In this document: one piece after another, positions 44,495 through 54,900 of the stretch | Layout: every line of letters starts with the position of its first letter | Position numbering within the stretch: position 1 is the stretch's first letter | DNA from: Caryophanales bacterium UBA4691 | GTDB taxonomy: Bacteria > Bacillota_I > Bacilli_A > RFN20 > CAG-826 | Assembly (NCBI GenBank): GCA_002404865.1 | Contig: DHKP01000028.1 | Location: 1 to 64,000, forward strand | Direction: 5' to 3' | Length of the DNA: 64,000 nt | The notes under the pieces: generated by a model | Database searches by the model: none | Told to the model about the DNA's origin: nothing | What the model saw: only the letters and a program-made list of their open reading frames with translations | Translations under genes and position numbers: made by a program

Positions 44495-44522
44495 AAACCC
44501 CTCTTTTGCGAGGGGGGAAGAA
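44495..44522 (-). terminator. Terminator of the nadK-nfnA-nfnB cluster
   Basis: On the minus strand CCCCTC pairs with GAGGGG, loop GCAAAA, followed by TTTTCTATTT. Confidence 0.75.
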
Positions 44523-44536
44523 CAAACAATAAATGT

Positions 44537-45946
44537 TTATTTCTTGTTTTTGATATAGGAATCGATTGCTTCCGCAGCGGATTTTCCAGCGCCCATAGCA
44601 AGGATGACAGTTGCAGCACCTGTAACGGCGTCTCCGCCTGCATAGACTCCTTCTTTTGTTGTTTCGCCAGATTCGCCTTTCGTAATAATGCAGCCATGGG
44701 AATTTGTTTCTAATCCCTTGGTGGTATTTTTAATGAGCGGGTTAGGAGAAGTTCCAATCGCTTCGATCACGACATCGACATCAAGCGTGAACTCGCTTCC
44801 TTTGATAGGAACTGGTCTACGTCTACCGCTTGCGTCAGGCTCACCGAGTTCCATTTTGATGCATTTGATGCCTTTAACCATCAAATTGTCATCGCCAAGG
44901 ATTTCGACAGGGTTATTGAGAAGGCGGAAATCGATTCCCTCTTCCATTGCGTGTTCGACTTCTTCTTTGCGGGCTGGGAGCTCTTCTAAGCTGCGGCGGT
45001 AGATGATATAGACCTTTTGAGCGCCGAGACGCATCGCACATCTACAGGCGTCCATCGCAACGTTGCCCCCTCCAACGACCGCGACCTCTTTCCCGTGCAT
45101 GATTGGAGTCTCGCTATTATCTAGATAAGCTTTCATGAGATTGATGCGGGTGAGAAATTCGTTCGCGCTATAAACGCCTTTGAGATTCTCGCCAGGAATT
45201 CCCATAAAGCGGGGGAGTCCAGCGCCAGTTCCGATATAGACAGCCTCATATCCATGTTCGTTCAATAGCTCATCGATGGAGAATGTTTTTCCAATAACGA
45301 CGTCAGTGCGGATCGTCACGCCCATCTTTTTAAGATTCTCCACTTCGTTTTGGACGATGGATTTTGGAAGACGGAATTCAGGGATGCCGTATGATAAAAC
45401 TCCTCCCGCTAGATGAAGTGCTTCAAAAACAGTCACTTCATAGCCAAGTTTCGCTAAATCTCCAGCGCAAGTCAGACCCGATGGCCCGCTTCCTACAACC
45501 GCCACTTTATGACCGTTATGGGTTGGTTTTTTGAATTCTACGAGATGATTTTCGCGCGCATAGTCCGCGACAAATCTCTCTAGGCGCCCAATTGCCACGG
45601 GATCGCATTTCATTTTCGGATTAGCGGCGCGGATACAATATTTCTCGCACTGGGATTCTTGAGGGCAAACTCGCCCACAAATGCTAGAAAGAGAAGAAGA
45701 TTTTAATAAGACGTCATTCGCTCCTTTTAAGTCATTTTCTCTAATTTTAGCGATAAAGCCAGGAATGTCGATATGGACGGGGCAGCCAGATACGCAGTGG
45801 GGGACTTTGCAGTTTAAGCAGCGGTTCGCTTCCTCTAGCGCGATATCTAAGGTATAGCCTGTTGCGACTTCTTTAAAGTTATGCGCGCGGATACTTGCCT
45901 CTTGGCTTGGCATCGGATTCTTTACTTTGCTTGGATTGAAGGCCAT
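44537..45946 (-). CDS. nfnB: NADH-dependent ferredoxin:NADP oxidoreductase, large subunit (GltD-like)
   Basis: 469 residues. N-terminal Cys motifs for iron-sulfur clusters (CLNCKVPHCVSGCPVHIDIPGF; CGRVCPQESQCEKYC), then two FAD/NAD Rossmann motifs (VGSGPSGLTCAGDLA, VGGGNVAMDACRCA) and the closing GGDAVTGAATVILAMGAGK. With the small subunit upstream it would be the electron-bifurcating transhydrogenase NfnAB. A glutamate synthase small subunit is the alternative, but no GltB-type large subunit is nearby. ATG 45946 follows GGAGG; the ORF extends upstream to 46084 out of homology. Confidence 0.85.
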   Translation of the reverse strand: MAFNPSKVKNPMPSQEASIRAHNFKEVATGYTLDIALEEANRCLNCKVPHCVSGCPVHIDIPGFIAKIRENDLKGANDVLLKSSSLSSICGRVCPQESQCEKYCIRAANPKMKCDPVAIGRLERFVADYARENHLVEFKKPTHNGHKVAVVGSGPSGLTCAGDLAKLGYEVTVFEALHLAGGVLSYGIPEFRLPKSIVQNEVENLKKMGVTIRTDVVIGKTFSIDELLNEHGYEAVYIGTGAGLPRFMGIPGENLKGVYSANEFLTRINLMKAYLDNSETPIMHGKEVAVVGGGNVAMDACRCAMRLGAQKVYIIYRRSLEELPARKEEVEHAMEEGIDFRLLNNPVEILGDDNLMVKGIKCIKMELGEPDASGRRRPVPIKGSEFTLDVDVVIEAIGTSPNPLIKNTTKGLETNSHGCIITKGESGETTKEGVYAGGDAVTGAATVILAMGAGKSAAEAIDSYIKNKK

Positions 45947-45947
45947 G

Positions 45948-46793
45948 TTATTTTTCCTCCGCTTTTTTGAAGAGATTACAAGTTTCTTCGTATTTATGAC
46001 GTTCCCAATCGCGATAGATGCAGTTTCGCTTATTCGCTTCATCGAAATCGACGAGATGTCCATCGAAGTCAGGCCCATCGACACAGGCGAATTTCATTTC
46101 GCCTCCTACCGATAAGCGGCATCCTCCGCACATCCCAGTCCCATCAATCATGATTGGGTTCATCGAAACTACTGTTTTGATGTTGTATTTTTTCGTGAGC
46201 AAGCAAACGAATTTCATCATGACGATTGGGCCGATCGCAATGACTTCGTCGTATTGGTTACCTGCTTGTATTAATGATTCTAGAGCATTCGTGACAAGAC
46301 CTTTTTCGCCATAACTTCCATCATCGGTCATGATTTTTAGAATATTGCTGCATGTTTTGAATTCATCTTCTAAAATGACGAGGTCTTTACTACGAAATCC
46401 AACAATCGAGTGGACTATTGCGCCCATTTCGTGGAGCTTCTCTGCAATAGGAAGAGCGATTGCGCTGCCCGCGCCTCCGCCGATAATACACACTTTTTTA
46501 AGGCCATCGAGCTCGCTAGGTCTACCAAGAGGGCCGACAAAATCCTCTAGATATTCGCCTTCTTTTTTGTGATTTAGCTCTTCGGTTGTGGCACCGACGA
46601 TTTGGAAAATGATTTTCACGGCCCCTTCTTCTATATTCTCGCCGGCAATCGTGAGAGGGATGCGTTCCCCGTTTTCGTTAACGCGGAGAATGATGAATTC
46701 GCCCGGTTTCGCTTTTTTAGCGATGTCAGGGGCGTAGATTTCCATCTGGGTGACGGTGGGGTTCAAAACTTTTTTTCTGACAATTTTGAACAT
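45948..46793 (-). CDS. nfnA: NADH-dependent ferredoxin:NADP oxidoreductase, small subunit
   Basis: 281 residues, ferredoxin-NADP reductase fold: FAD region with RIPLTIA, NAD-binding CIIGGGAGSAIALPIAEKL, and a C-terminal [2Fe-2S] Cys set (DGTGMCGGCRLSV...FACVDGPDFDGHLVDF). Matches NfnA/SudB. One base from nfnB, and GGAGG upstream. Confidence 0.87.
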   Translation of the reverse strand: MFKIVRKKVLNPTVTQMEIYAPDIAKKAKPGEFIILRVNENGERIPLTIAGENIEEGAVKIIFQIVGATTEELNHKKEGEYLEDFVGPLGRPSELDGLKKVCIIGGGAGSAIALPIAEKLHEMGAIVHSIVGFRSKDLVILEDEFKTCSNILKIMTDDGSYGEKGLVTNALESLIQAGNQYDEVIAIGPIVMMKFVCLLTKKYNIKTVVSMNPIMIDGTGMCGGCRLSVGGEMKFACVDGPDFDGHLVDFDEANKRNCIYRDWERHKYEETCNLFKKAEEK

Positions 46794-46802
46794 ACTTCCT
46801 CC

Positions 46803-47579
46803 TTATAAATCTATTGTTTTGTGGATTCTATCCACGAAATAATCCTTTTTCTTTGTATAGCAGTGGAGCGCTTTTGTCGACATTTTGACGCTTAATTGAT
46901 CAATGCTTCTTTCGGATACTTTAAAGCCATCCGCGTAGAGATATCCTCTCCGAGACGAATCGCTTTTGAAATTGATGGTTCTATTCGCGTTAATCACTAA
47001 TGGGCTACCGATTGTTTTATGGGCTTTAGAACGGATACTAGCGACTTCCGTGAGCTCCATCACGCGGAGAGATGAATCGAGTATCGCTCCATTAAGGCTG
47101 CGGTTATAGGCCATCGAGCCAGAAACGGTAGACACGATAATTCCTGCGCCAAAGTAGTGCTCTAGATATTCTTTGTCGAGAGCAATGTCATAATCGATAT
47201 TTTGAGATAAGCCGGTTAAATTGAATTCATTTAAAGCGTAATAGGTAGCCTCTTTGCAATGGGTTTCTAATACATCGATTTCACGAAGAAGGAATTTTTT
47301 ATCGAAAACAATCGCAGGGATGTCTTTAATGTCTTCTTCCGAAAAATCGTTATAAAACCCAATCGTTCCGGCGTTAAAGCAAAGATAACGGGTTTCTTTG
47401 TTTTTAGGGAACGTCGCTTGTGCGGCTTTTAAAAACGTGCCATCTCCTCCGATGACGATGATTAGTTCTGGGTCAACTTCATCTTTTTGGAAACGAGAGT
47501 CGATAGAAACCACATCTAAAATGTTACTCACGAAAGAGGATGCTTCTAATCCTTTTTTGATAAATAAGCGGTACTTCAT
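46803..47579 (-). CDS. nadK: NAD kinase
   Basis: 258 residues. GGDGTFLKAA, the NE-containing helix (ALNEFNLTGL), and STVSGSMAYNRSLNGAI match NadK, which phosphorylates NAD to NADP. It lies 9 bases upstream of nfnA. No good Shine-Dalgarno is visible; an AGAAGG/CCTTCT hairpin lies in its leader. Confidence 0.9.
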   Translation of the reverse strand: MKYRLFIKKGLEASSFVSNILDVVSIDSRFQKDEVDPELIIVIGGDGTFLKAAQATFPKNKETRYLCFNAGTIGFYNDFSEEDIKDIPAIVFDKKFLLREIDVLETHCKEATYYALNEFNLTGLSQNIDYDIALDKEYLEHYFGAGIIVSTVSGSMAYNRSLNGAILDSSLRVMELTEVASIRSKAHKTIGSPLVINANRTINFKSDSSRRGYLYADGFKVSERSIDQLSVKMSTKALHCYTKKKDYFVDRIHKTIDL

Positions 47580-47637
47580 GCTAAATCAGGCAAATAGAAG
47601 GATACTTCGCCTTCTCTTAATCATAATATAAGAAAAA

Positions 47638-48573
47638 CTATTTGTATTTATAGAATCCTTCCCCAGAAGCAACTCCGAGCTTCCCTTGATCGATATATTC
47701 TTTGAGCATATCGCGTTGAAGCTTGAAATGGAATGGGGCAAGGAAACTAGGAATCTTGCAATAAGCATTCACGATTTCGTAAGCGGTTTTTAGCCCAACG
47801 ACATCAAGGATTTGGAATGGCCCTTTCGGAGCACCCGTCCCTTTGACCCAGGCCGTATCGATAGAAGAAGGATCACTAATATCAAGGACGTATAAATCCA
47901 TTGCAGCGAATAGGAAAGGAATGAGCATCGAGTTAAGCAAATATCCTGCTTTTTCCTTTTTGACAGGGAGAGGTATCATACGAATGTCTTTCGCGAATTC
48001 TAGTGTTTCATCGAAATACTTCATATTCGTTTTCCCTTGCGCCATGACTTCGGCGATGTTATTGAGCCAAATCTCATTCGCAAAGTGCATCGCTAAGTAG
48101 CGGTCTGGGCGACCGGTGTATTTCGCAAACGTGCTCGGAAGCATGGAAGAGCTATTGGTAAGAAGAACGGTTTTTGGATCAAGAAGCGGAGCGGCTTTTT
48201 TGTAGAATTCAATTTTCGCGTCTTTATTTTCCGTCATGGACTCGATGACGACATCGGCATCTACGAACGCTTTTTTCATATCGAGCTCAAGCTTTATATT
48301 CTTATAAGCTTCTTCGACTTTTTTCTTGCATTCTTCCGCGTCGAAATGATCTGGACTAGCAATACCCATGCACCATTTTTCTTTCGTGGTGGCCATTCTT
48401 TCGATGGCTTCAAGATAGTCTTTCTTCACCATTTCGATTTTTGGTTTGGTACGGCCAATGCTTGACTCGCTCCTTAGCCAAATGGTCACATCAAAACTGC
48501 AATAGGCGGCTTGGAAGGCGATTTGTGTTCCGAGGACGCCACCCCCAGCGACAACGACTTTTTTGAAACTCAT
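47638..48573 (-). CDS. 3-hydroxyacyl-CoA dehydrogenase family protein
   Basis: 311 residues. N-terminal Rossmann GGGVLGTQIAFQA, the catalytic block LAMHFANEIW (usually HFFNP), and the C-terminal dimerisation domain (VKKEKAGYLLNSMLIPFLFAAMDLY, GPFQILDVVGLKTAYEI). The altered HFANE motif suggests a subgroup with a different acyl substrate. No thiolase, crotonase or acyl-CoA dehydrogenase is nearby. AAGGAG precedes the ATG. Confidence 0.82.
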   Translation of the reverse strand: MSFKKVVVAGGGVLGTQIAFQAAYCSFDVTIWLRSESSIGRTKPKIEMVKKDYLEAIERMATTKEKWCMGIASPDHFDAEECKKKVEEAYKNIKLELDMKKAFVDADVVIESMTENKDAKIEFYKKAAPLLDPKTVLLTNSSSMLPSTFAKYTGRPDRYLAMHFANEIWLNNIAEVMAQGKTNMKYFDETLEFAKDIRMIPLPVKKEKAGYLLNSMLIPFLFAAMDLYVLDISDPSSIDTAWVKGTGAPKGPFQILDVVGLKTAYEIVNAYCKIPSFLAPFHFKLQRDMLKEYIDQGKLGVASGEGFYKYK

Positions 48574-48777
48574 TGTGGTTTCTCCTTATGAATGTAAAAA
48601 GTTAAAATAAATTATAAAGGAATTTTGTGTTTTAGGAAGATAGAATTAAGACACCATCGAATGATTTTGGCTAGAGAGCCACGTAAATAATGACCTTTTT
48701 CTTTCGTTTTGAAAGATTTTTTTATTCGTTATTTCGGTATTTGATTCCTGATTTTATTAGTTACAATCGAATGTTTT

Positions 48778-48791
48778 TGTAAGCGATTACA
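48778..48791 (+). promoter_or_regulatory. Catabolite-responsive element (cre)
   Basis: TGTAAGCGATTACA matches the CcpA consensus TGWAANCGNTNWCA at every position. It lies ten bases upstream of the -35 box of the GH3 operon; a local LacI-type regulator would bind a similar site. Confidence 0.75.
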
Positions 48792-48800
48792 CGAAAGTGC

Positions 48801-48828
48801 TTGAAAAACGCGGGGGGGGGGTTAAAAT
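48801..48828 (+). promoter_or_regulatory. GH3 operon promoter with a G10 tract in the spacer
   Basis: TTGAAA (48801) and TAAAAT (48823) are separated by 16 bases, ten of which are a G homopolymer (48812-48821). Gain or loss of G would change spacing and strength. Confidence 0.65.
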
Positions 48829-48860
48829 TTCATAAATTTGTCACAAATAGAAAGGATTGT

Positions 48861-51800
48861 ATGGACAAGAAAAAAGAAAATTTGTTTACGCGAATTTATG
48901 GTCACGTTAGCAAAGGCTGGATCATAGGACGAGCTGTGAGCTGCGCTGCAATTGCCGCCTTAATCGTTGCGATAAGCGTTGGCACTTCGATTGCAAACTC
49001 CTATTCGTCTCAGCTCACTGCTTACCTTTGCCCCCCGTTAACGGATGATTCGCAAGTTTCGCAAGCCCAAGCCGCAGGTGCTGAGCTCGCGAAAAAAGTG
49101 GAGCTTGAAGGGGCGACACTACTAAAGAATGATAACAACACCCTTCCACTTTCAAAAACTGACGATAAAAAAGTCAATGTTTTCGGATTCGGATCTGTCG
49201 ATTGGTCGTATGGCGGAATTGGAAACGGATGTTCTGGACAAGTGAGACCAGAAAACGATGACCCAAATTCCGTGACTGATTTAATGAAGGCTTTAAATCG
49301 ATACGGCATTCAAGCAAATAGCGAATTGCAAAATTTTTATCGTGAATGGTGTGAGCCGGTTAACCTCATTAAGGATCCAAATAACACCGATAGAAATTTT
49401 GCTGCGACTCTTCGAGAACCTCCAATGAGCCAATACTCTAGTGAGCTATTAGAAAGAGCGAAAGAATATTCTAATGTGGCGATTGCCGTTATTTCTCGCA
49501 CTTGTTTTGAAAATACCGACCTTCCTAACACTCAAAGAAAAGCTGGTCCTGGAATGAACGAGGACAATACTCGCCATTATCTAGAAATCTCAACGGAAGA
49601 AGAGGAAATGCTTAGATATTTGGGTTCTAACTACGAGAAGGTCGTTGTTCTAATCAATGCTGGTAACATGATGGAACTTGGCTTTATGGATTCTATTCCT
49701 GGGCTTGACGCTTGCGTTTATGTCGGCGTTACGGGAACGCAAGCCGCTGCTTCGATTCCTGCTTTACTTTGGGGTGATACTCCTTTCTCTGGGAAATTAG
49801 TGGATACCGTTCCTTATTCCTTCGACGATATGACTTCGAGCTATTCGAATTGGTTTGGCGCCGTTAGTTACGCAAACGGCGGGCAAGGTGTCGACTATGT
49901 AGAAGGAATCTATGTAGGCTATAAATGGTTTGAAACCGCCGATAAAGAAGGTGTATGGACAAACGTTGATAATAGTGCCGCCTATGGCGAAAAGGCAAAA
50001 GGATATTACGGGGTTGTCCAATATCCTTTCGGGTACGGCTTATCTTACACAAATTTCGATTGGAAAATCGTTAAGTCTACGCCTGAAGCTGGTGTCTCAA
50101 TTGATGAAAACACAAAATTCAAGATTGATGTTGAAGTTACTAATACCGGCAATTTTGCTGGCAAAGACGTCGTAGAAGCTTACGTTACTTTGCCTTACAC
50201 AAAAGGCGGGATTGAAAAATCTTATGTCTCATTAGTTGGCTATGCAAAAACCGAGCTTTTGGCGCCTGGGACCTCTCAAACGGTCACCATTGACGTCGAT
50301 GCTTATGATTTCCTCTCTTACGATTGCTATGACAAAAATAGCAATGGTTTCAAAGGTTATGAATTAGAGAGCGGCGATTATGAAATCAAACTCATGACCG
50401 ATAGCCATAACATCAAGAAAATCGGAGATGAAGATGCCGTTTTGACATTCAAAGTCGATGACACAATCAAATGCGAAACCGATAAATACACCGGTGCAAC
50501 GGTGAAAAACCTTTTCACTGGCGACGAGGCAATTGATGGATTCTCCATCGATGGGATTGAGTCCGACTACAACGCGAATATTCCGTTTATGTCAAGAAAT
50601 GACTTTCAGGCTGGCTATTCTTTCCCGAAAAGGACGAATGAAGTCGCTAAAAGATCTTTATCCGATAGAGAGAATAATGCGCTTACTTATTCCGCTAATA
50701 AGGCTAAAGAATGGGATAACGCCACGACTGATGCTTTTGGAAACGAAGTGAATCAAACTAAGCCGACATGGGGCGCAAGTACTAACCTTAAGGTTGCTGA
50801 AAACGGCGTTCCTACTGAACTAGGTTTAGCATTAGGGCAAGACTATAACGACCCTAGATGGGAGGATGTGCTCAATCAAGTGAAATATAGCGAAGCCGTT
50901 TCTTTGGTTTCCAAGTCCCCATCTGGGAATAAAGCGATTGGTTCTATCGGTAAACCGAGGCTTTTAGCTTACGATTCTATGATTCAGATCAAGGGGTTTG
51001 CTGGTAAGCCAAGAGGCACTGGTAACCCATCGACAACGATTTTAGCGATGAGCTATAACAAAAACCTTGCTTATCAATATGCGACAAATTTTGCGAATGA
51101 AATGAACGCGATTGGCGTTCAAGCCGTTTTTGGCCCTGGCATCAATCTCCACCGTTCTCCCTTTGGTGGCAGAAACTTCGAATATTTCTCAGAAGACACC
51201 TATATGACTGCCGATATGGCTCGCATCATCGTTCGCGGATTGCAGAATTATGGTTGTAGCGTAGAGATGAAGCATCTTGTTTTAAACGAACAAGAGTCTT
51301 GGCGTTATGGGTGTGGCACTTGGCTCACGGAACAGGCGCTTAGAGAAACGTATTTGCGTCCTTTCCAAAGAGTAACCGAAGAAGAAAACCTTTCTGGGGT
51401 GATGACTGCCTTTAACCGCATTGGCTCATTGTGGGTTGGCGGAAGCACTGCTCTTATCACCGGCGTTTTAAGAAACGAATGGGGTTTTAAAGGCTATATC
51501 GATACTGACTGGACTGAAGGTATTACTGGTACTCCTGATGAACAACTTCGCGCTGGTGGAGAAATCGGAATGGCTCAGGCTTTAGGGGAATCTATCGCTT
51601 ACGATTATGGGGAAGGGGCCGCCTCTGGTCGCTTGCAAAATCGTTTTAGAGATGCTGTCAAGCATGTTTTGTATGGCTGGCTCTCTCCAAAATATCAAGC
51701 GAGCGTTTATAAACCGGGCGAAGGTGAGAACATCACAACGTCCTTCACCATTCAATCTTGGCAGTGGTGGCAACCATCAATCATTGCGTTAAATTGCCTT

Positions 51801-51908
51801 GTGTATTTCGGTTGCGCGATTTGGTTAGTTTGCTTATTTATGCCATCTAAAAAATACCAAAACAATGATCCGACTGAACCAAATAACGGTAAGAAGGAGA
51901 ATGCATAA
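48861..51908 (+). CDS. Membrane-anchored GH3 glycosidase with inverted domain order
   Basis: 1015 residues. Membrane helices at both ends (about 20-45 and 985-1005) would tether it at the cell surface. The alpha/beta sandwich domain normally at the C-terminus comes first (about 55-380, starting LAKKVELEGATLLKNDNNTLPL), then a fibronectin-like domain (about 400-530), and last the TIM-barrel domain (about 680-975) with RNFEYFSEDTYM, KHLVLNEQE and the nucleophile region YIDTDWTEG. This permuted layout is known for a subset of GH3. Likely a beta-glucosidase; substrate not determined. ATG 48861 follows GAAAGGA. Confidence 0.85.
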   Translation: MDKKKENLFTRIYGHVSKGWIIGRAVSCAAIAALIVAISVGTSIANSYSSQLTAYLCPPLTDDSQVSQAQAAGAELAKKVELEGATLLKNDNNTLPLSKTDDKKVNVFGFGSVDWSYGGIGNGCSGQVRPENDDPNSVTDLMKALNRYGIQANSELQNFYREWCEPVNLIKDPNNTDRNFAATLREPPMSQYSSELLERAKEYSNVAIAVISRTCFENTDLPNTQRKAGPGMNEDNTRHYLEISTEEEEMLRYLGSNYEKVVVLINAGNMMELGFMDSIPGLDACVYVGVTGTQAAASIPALLWGDTPFSGKLVDTVPYSFDDMTSSYSNWFGAVSYANGGQGVDYVEGIYVGYKWFETADKEGVWTNVDNSAAYGEKAKGYYGVVQYPFGYGLSYTNFDWKIVKSTPEAGVSIDENTKFKIDVEVTNTGNFAGKDVVEAYVTLPYTKGGIEKSYVSLVGYAKTELLAPGTSQTVTIDVDAYDFLSYDCYDKNSNGFKGYELESGDYEIKLMTDSHNIKKIGDEDAVLTFKVDDTIKCETDKYTGATVKNLFTGDEAIDGFSIDGIESDYNANIPFMSRNDFQAGYSFPKRTNEVAKRSLSDRENNALTYSANKAKEWDNATTDAFGNEVNQTKPTWGASTNLKVAENGVPTELGLALGQDYNDPRWEDVLNQVKYSEAVSLVSKSPSGNKAIGSIGKPRLLAYDSMIQIKGFAGKPRGTGNPSTTILAMSYNKNLAYQYATNFANEMNAIGVQAVFGPGINLHRSPFGGRNFEYFSEDTYMTADMARIIVRGLQNYGCSVEMKHLVLNEQESWRYGCGTWLTEQALRETYLRPFQRVTEEENLSGVMTAFNRIGSLWVGGSTALITGVLRNEWGFKGYIDTDWTEGITGTPDEQLRAGGEIGMAQALGESIAYDYGEGAASGRLQNRFRDAVKHVLYGWLSPKYQASVYKPGEGENITTSFTIQSWQWWQPSIIALNCLVYFGCAIWLVCLFMPSKKYQNNDPTEPNNGKKENA

Positions 51909-51910
51909 TT

Positions 51911-54900
51911 ATGAAAGAGAAAAATAAAAAGTTATCTTTGATCAAAGGCCTATCCATTGGCGCTTTGAGTGTTGCGTTATTGGCGACTGTTGGCACAGTC
52001 TTCAGCGTCTCTTATTCAAGCTGGCAAAGCTATTACGAAACGATGGTCAAAGAAAAAGAGCAATATGAAAAAGAACACGCTCCAGAAGTGACTACGATGA
52101 AAGGCATTTCCGTCAAAATTAAAGACGGAGTTGGCTTCTATAAAAACGGAAAGGCGAAAGCAATCAAATCGAATTTCGTGGTTGAAGGCCTATACACAAT
52201 CGGTAACGAAGTCAATCAACGCGATTACACAGAAGAGCTTTCCGATTATACGATTGAAGCGCCGGAAGACTTTACGGAAAAGGGTGGAGACGTTGTCTTC
52301 CATTATCTGAAGCAAGAGGCGGAAGTCGATGAAAACGGCAATGAGAAAAAGGACGAAGAAGGTAACGTAATCCTTAAGACGGTTTATGATTTCACGGAAA
52401 CCATCACGATTGATTTGGTTGATGTGAAACCGGCCCTAGTATCTATCACTCATAATCCTTACATTGTGGCTTACGCAGAAGGAGACCGGTTTAATCGCGA
52501 TGGCTTAGCCGCAGATATCATCAATAACGATGGTTCGACATATGCGGAGAACGTTTCTCTATCTTTACTATCATTCCCAACGAACCGTTTGACACTAGAA
52601 ACCACAAGTGTAAAAGTCGGTTTCAAGTTTGGAGAGAGTGACGAGGATGTTGCTTATGGCGAAATCCCCGTAAAAGTGATGCCAAAAGACGAATTTACTA
52701 ACGGAGAATTAGAATCCTTCACTATTGAAGGAGACAATGTCCTTGAAGCTGGCTCTTCCTTAAATAGTTATAAGCCCTTAGTCTATGGAACCTATTCTAG
52801 CGGTAATCGGATTCTACTTTCTGAAAGCCAATATAAATTAAGCGGATTAACGGGCGATGCCGAATTTGGGAAAAATTACTTTATTACGATTGCTTCTACT
52901 GAGAACCCCAATATCATTTCCCGGGTTTCTTTGAAAACGATGAAGAATTTGTCAACTAGCGAAGCAACCGTTAGCGGCGCTACAAAATATGAAGGGTATG
53001 TCAAAGATTTCGACAACAATGACTATATCGAATTCGCTTATAACTCTGAGAAAGAAGAAGTGGTTAAATTCATCCTTGATATGTCGAATGGTTTCTTTGA
53101 GTTTGCGAATAACAAGTTTGTTACCAAAGGCATCGATTTCAGCGACTTCGCTTATATTTCGATTAACGGCAACATCAAAGATACTTCCTTTACCTTCTTA
53201 GGAGGGGGCGCCTTCGATTACTTATCGGATGCGTATGCTAATTATCAAAAAGTGGAATTAGGCGCCTATAGAATAAAAAAGGGAGAAAACAAAATCCGCG
53301 TTACTTTCAAAGAAAGCAACACAGGTAAAACCTCCGCTTTCGGCGAATATGTCGCAGGTGCGATTTCGAAACTCACGATCACTCCTAATTCAAGCTCGCA
53401 AGAACATTCTATTTTCGGCGAATATTTTAACGAAAACGCTAATCCGACTCTCTCCATCAGCCAAAACACAACTTGGAACAATGATTTGGCTTGGGTTTAC
53501 GCTTCTACTAGCGATGGCGAATACACTTATTTCTATTCGTGCAAACCAGGCAGTAGCAATGTTTCAATCATTAAATATGACTTGAATTCAAATCGTGTTG
53601 TAGCGAGTTCTGCTTTCTTTACTTTACTCAATGAAGACCATACGCCTTTGTTTATTAAGGATGGCTATATCTACACCACAAATAATGACGGCATGTTCTT
53701 GCGCCTACCGATTTCATTCATTGGCTTTGGCACAGCGAAATTCGAAGTTTTGCCAAAACTTGCATTTGAAAATGTCGCCGATAATAAGAAGATAAAATCC
53801 GCCTATTTCAATCAAAGTACAAGACAATACGCTCTTCTACTTGATAGCGGCCTAAGCTATTTTGATGCGAACGGTAAGCATTTGTATGGTGCCAAATCGT
53901 TTAAAAATGGCGTGAAGGTCACTGGTGACGATAGTTATCTTTATGTGTTTACGAATAAGAGCAATGGTGCGATTTCTCCTTCTATCCAAATTTATAATTG
54001 GGCAGGCGAACCAATAAAAACCATTAACCCAACAAACACAATCGAAACGATGGGAATAGAAAAAGAGAAGAAAGGCAGCACAAATGTCCAATCCATTGTT
54101 GCCATGAACGGAAACCTATATTTCACGATGGTTCGTTGGTCGGGTGGCAACAATTCAAGCGTATACAAAATTACGGCTGCCGGTGAAAGCGGGGCGTCTG
54201 AATCAGTAGAACGCTTGGGCTTATACGAATATATCTCTTCTTGCACCCAAAAAGACGTTTCCCCAAAATTCAATTCTTCCCTTTTCTCCGATAAAGTGGT
54301 GCAAAGCCAAATGGATATGTACGCTCATGGCATTTGCTCGGACGAAGAAAATCTCTACATTACGACAAATGTTGTATCAGGAGATACTGTAGTGAAAAAA
54401 TTTAGCCTCGCTACAGGCGAATACTTGGGCAAAACGGCATCATTCAAAAGAAAAGAAATATGGGCGAATTCCGATTACCTTATGTACAAAGATGGCTATG
54501 TCTACGTATTCTCTGATGATGGCGTTAGACGTGTCAACGCTAGTGATATCACTGTCGATAACGCGCCTTCTTTTGAAACAAACGCCCTTACGATTGAAGG
54601 TATCGATGGGGCAAAAGCAGGCGCCTACAATGCAACCGTCAACAAGATGGCGATTATGGCAAACGGCAAGCTCAATATTATTGGTGGCAAATCGCTAAAG
54701 GTCGAGAAATCCGTTTCTGCTTCAAGCGGCTTAGGAATGGCTAGCGACGCGAATTATATTTACGTCTTCTTTGAGGAGAAGGCGGTGGGTGTGACTGCAA
54801 AATTCTCCGTTTATGATTGGTCCGGGAATTTGATTAAGGCAAATCAAGAAATCAAAGGCATCTCTAGTGAAGTCATAACAGCAAGCAACAATGTTCAAGG

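Noticed and set aside
44537..45946. Glutamate synthase small subunit
   Set aside because: The sequence resembles GltD, but the adjacent NfnA-type subunit and absence of a large GltB-type gene favour NfnB.
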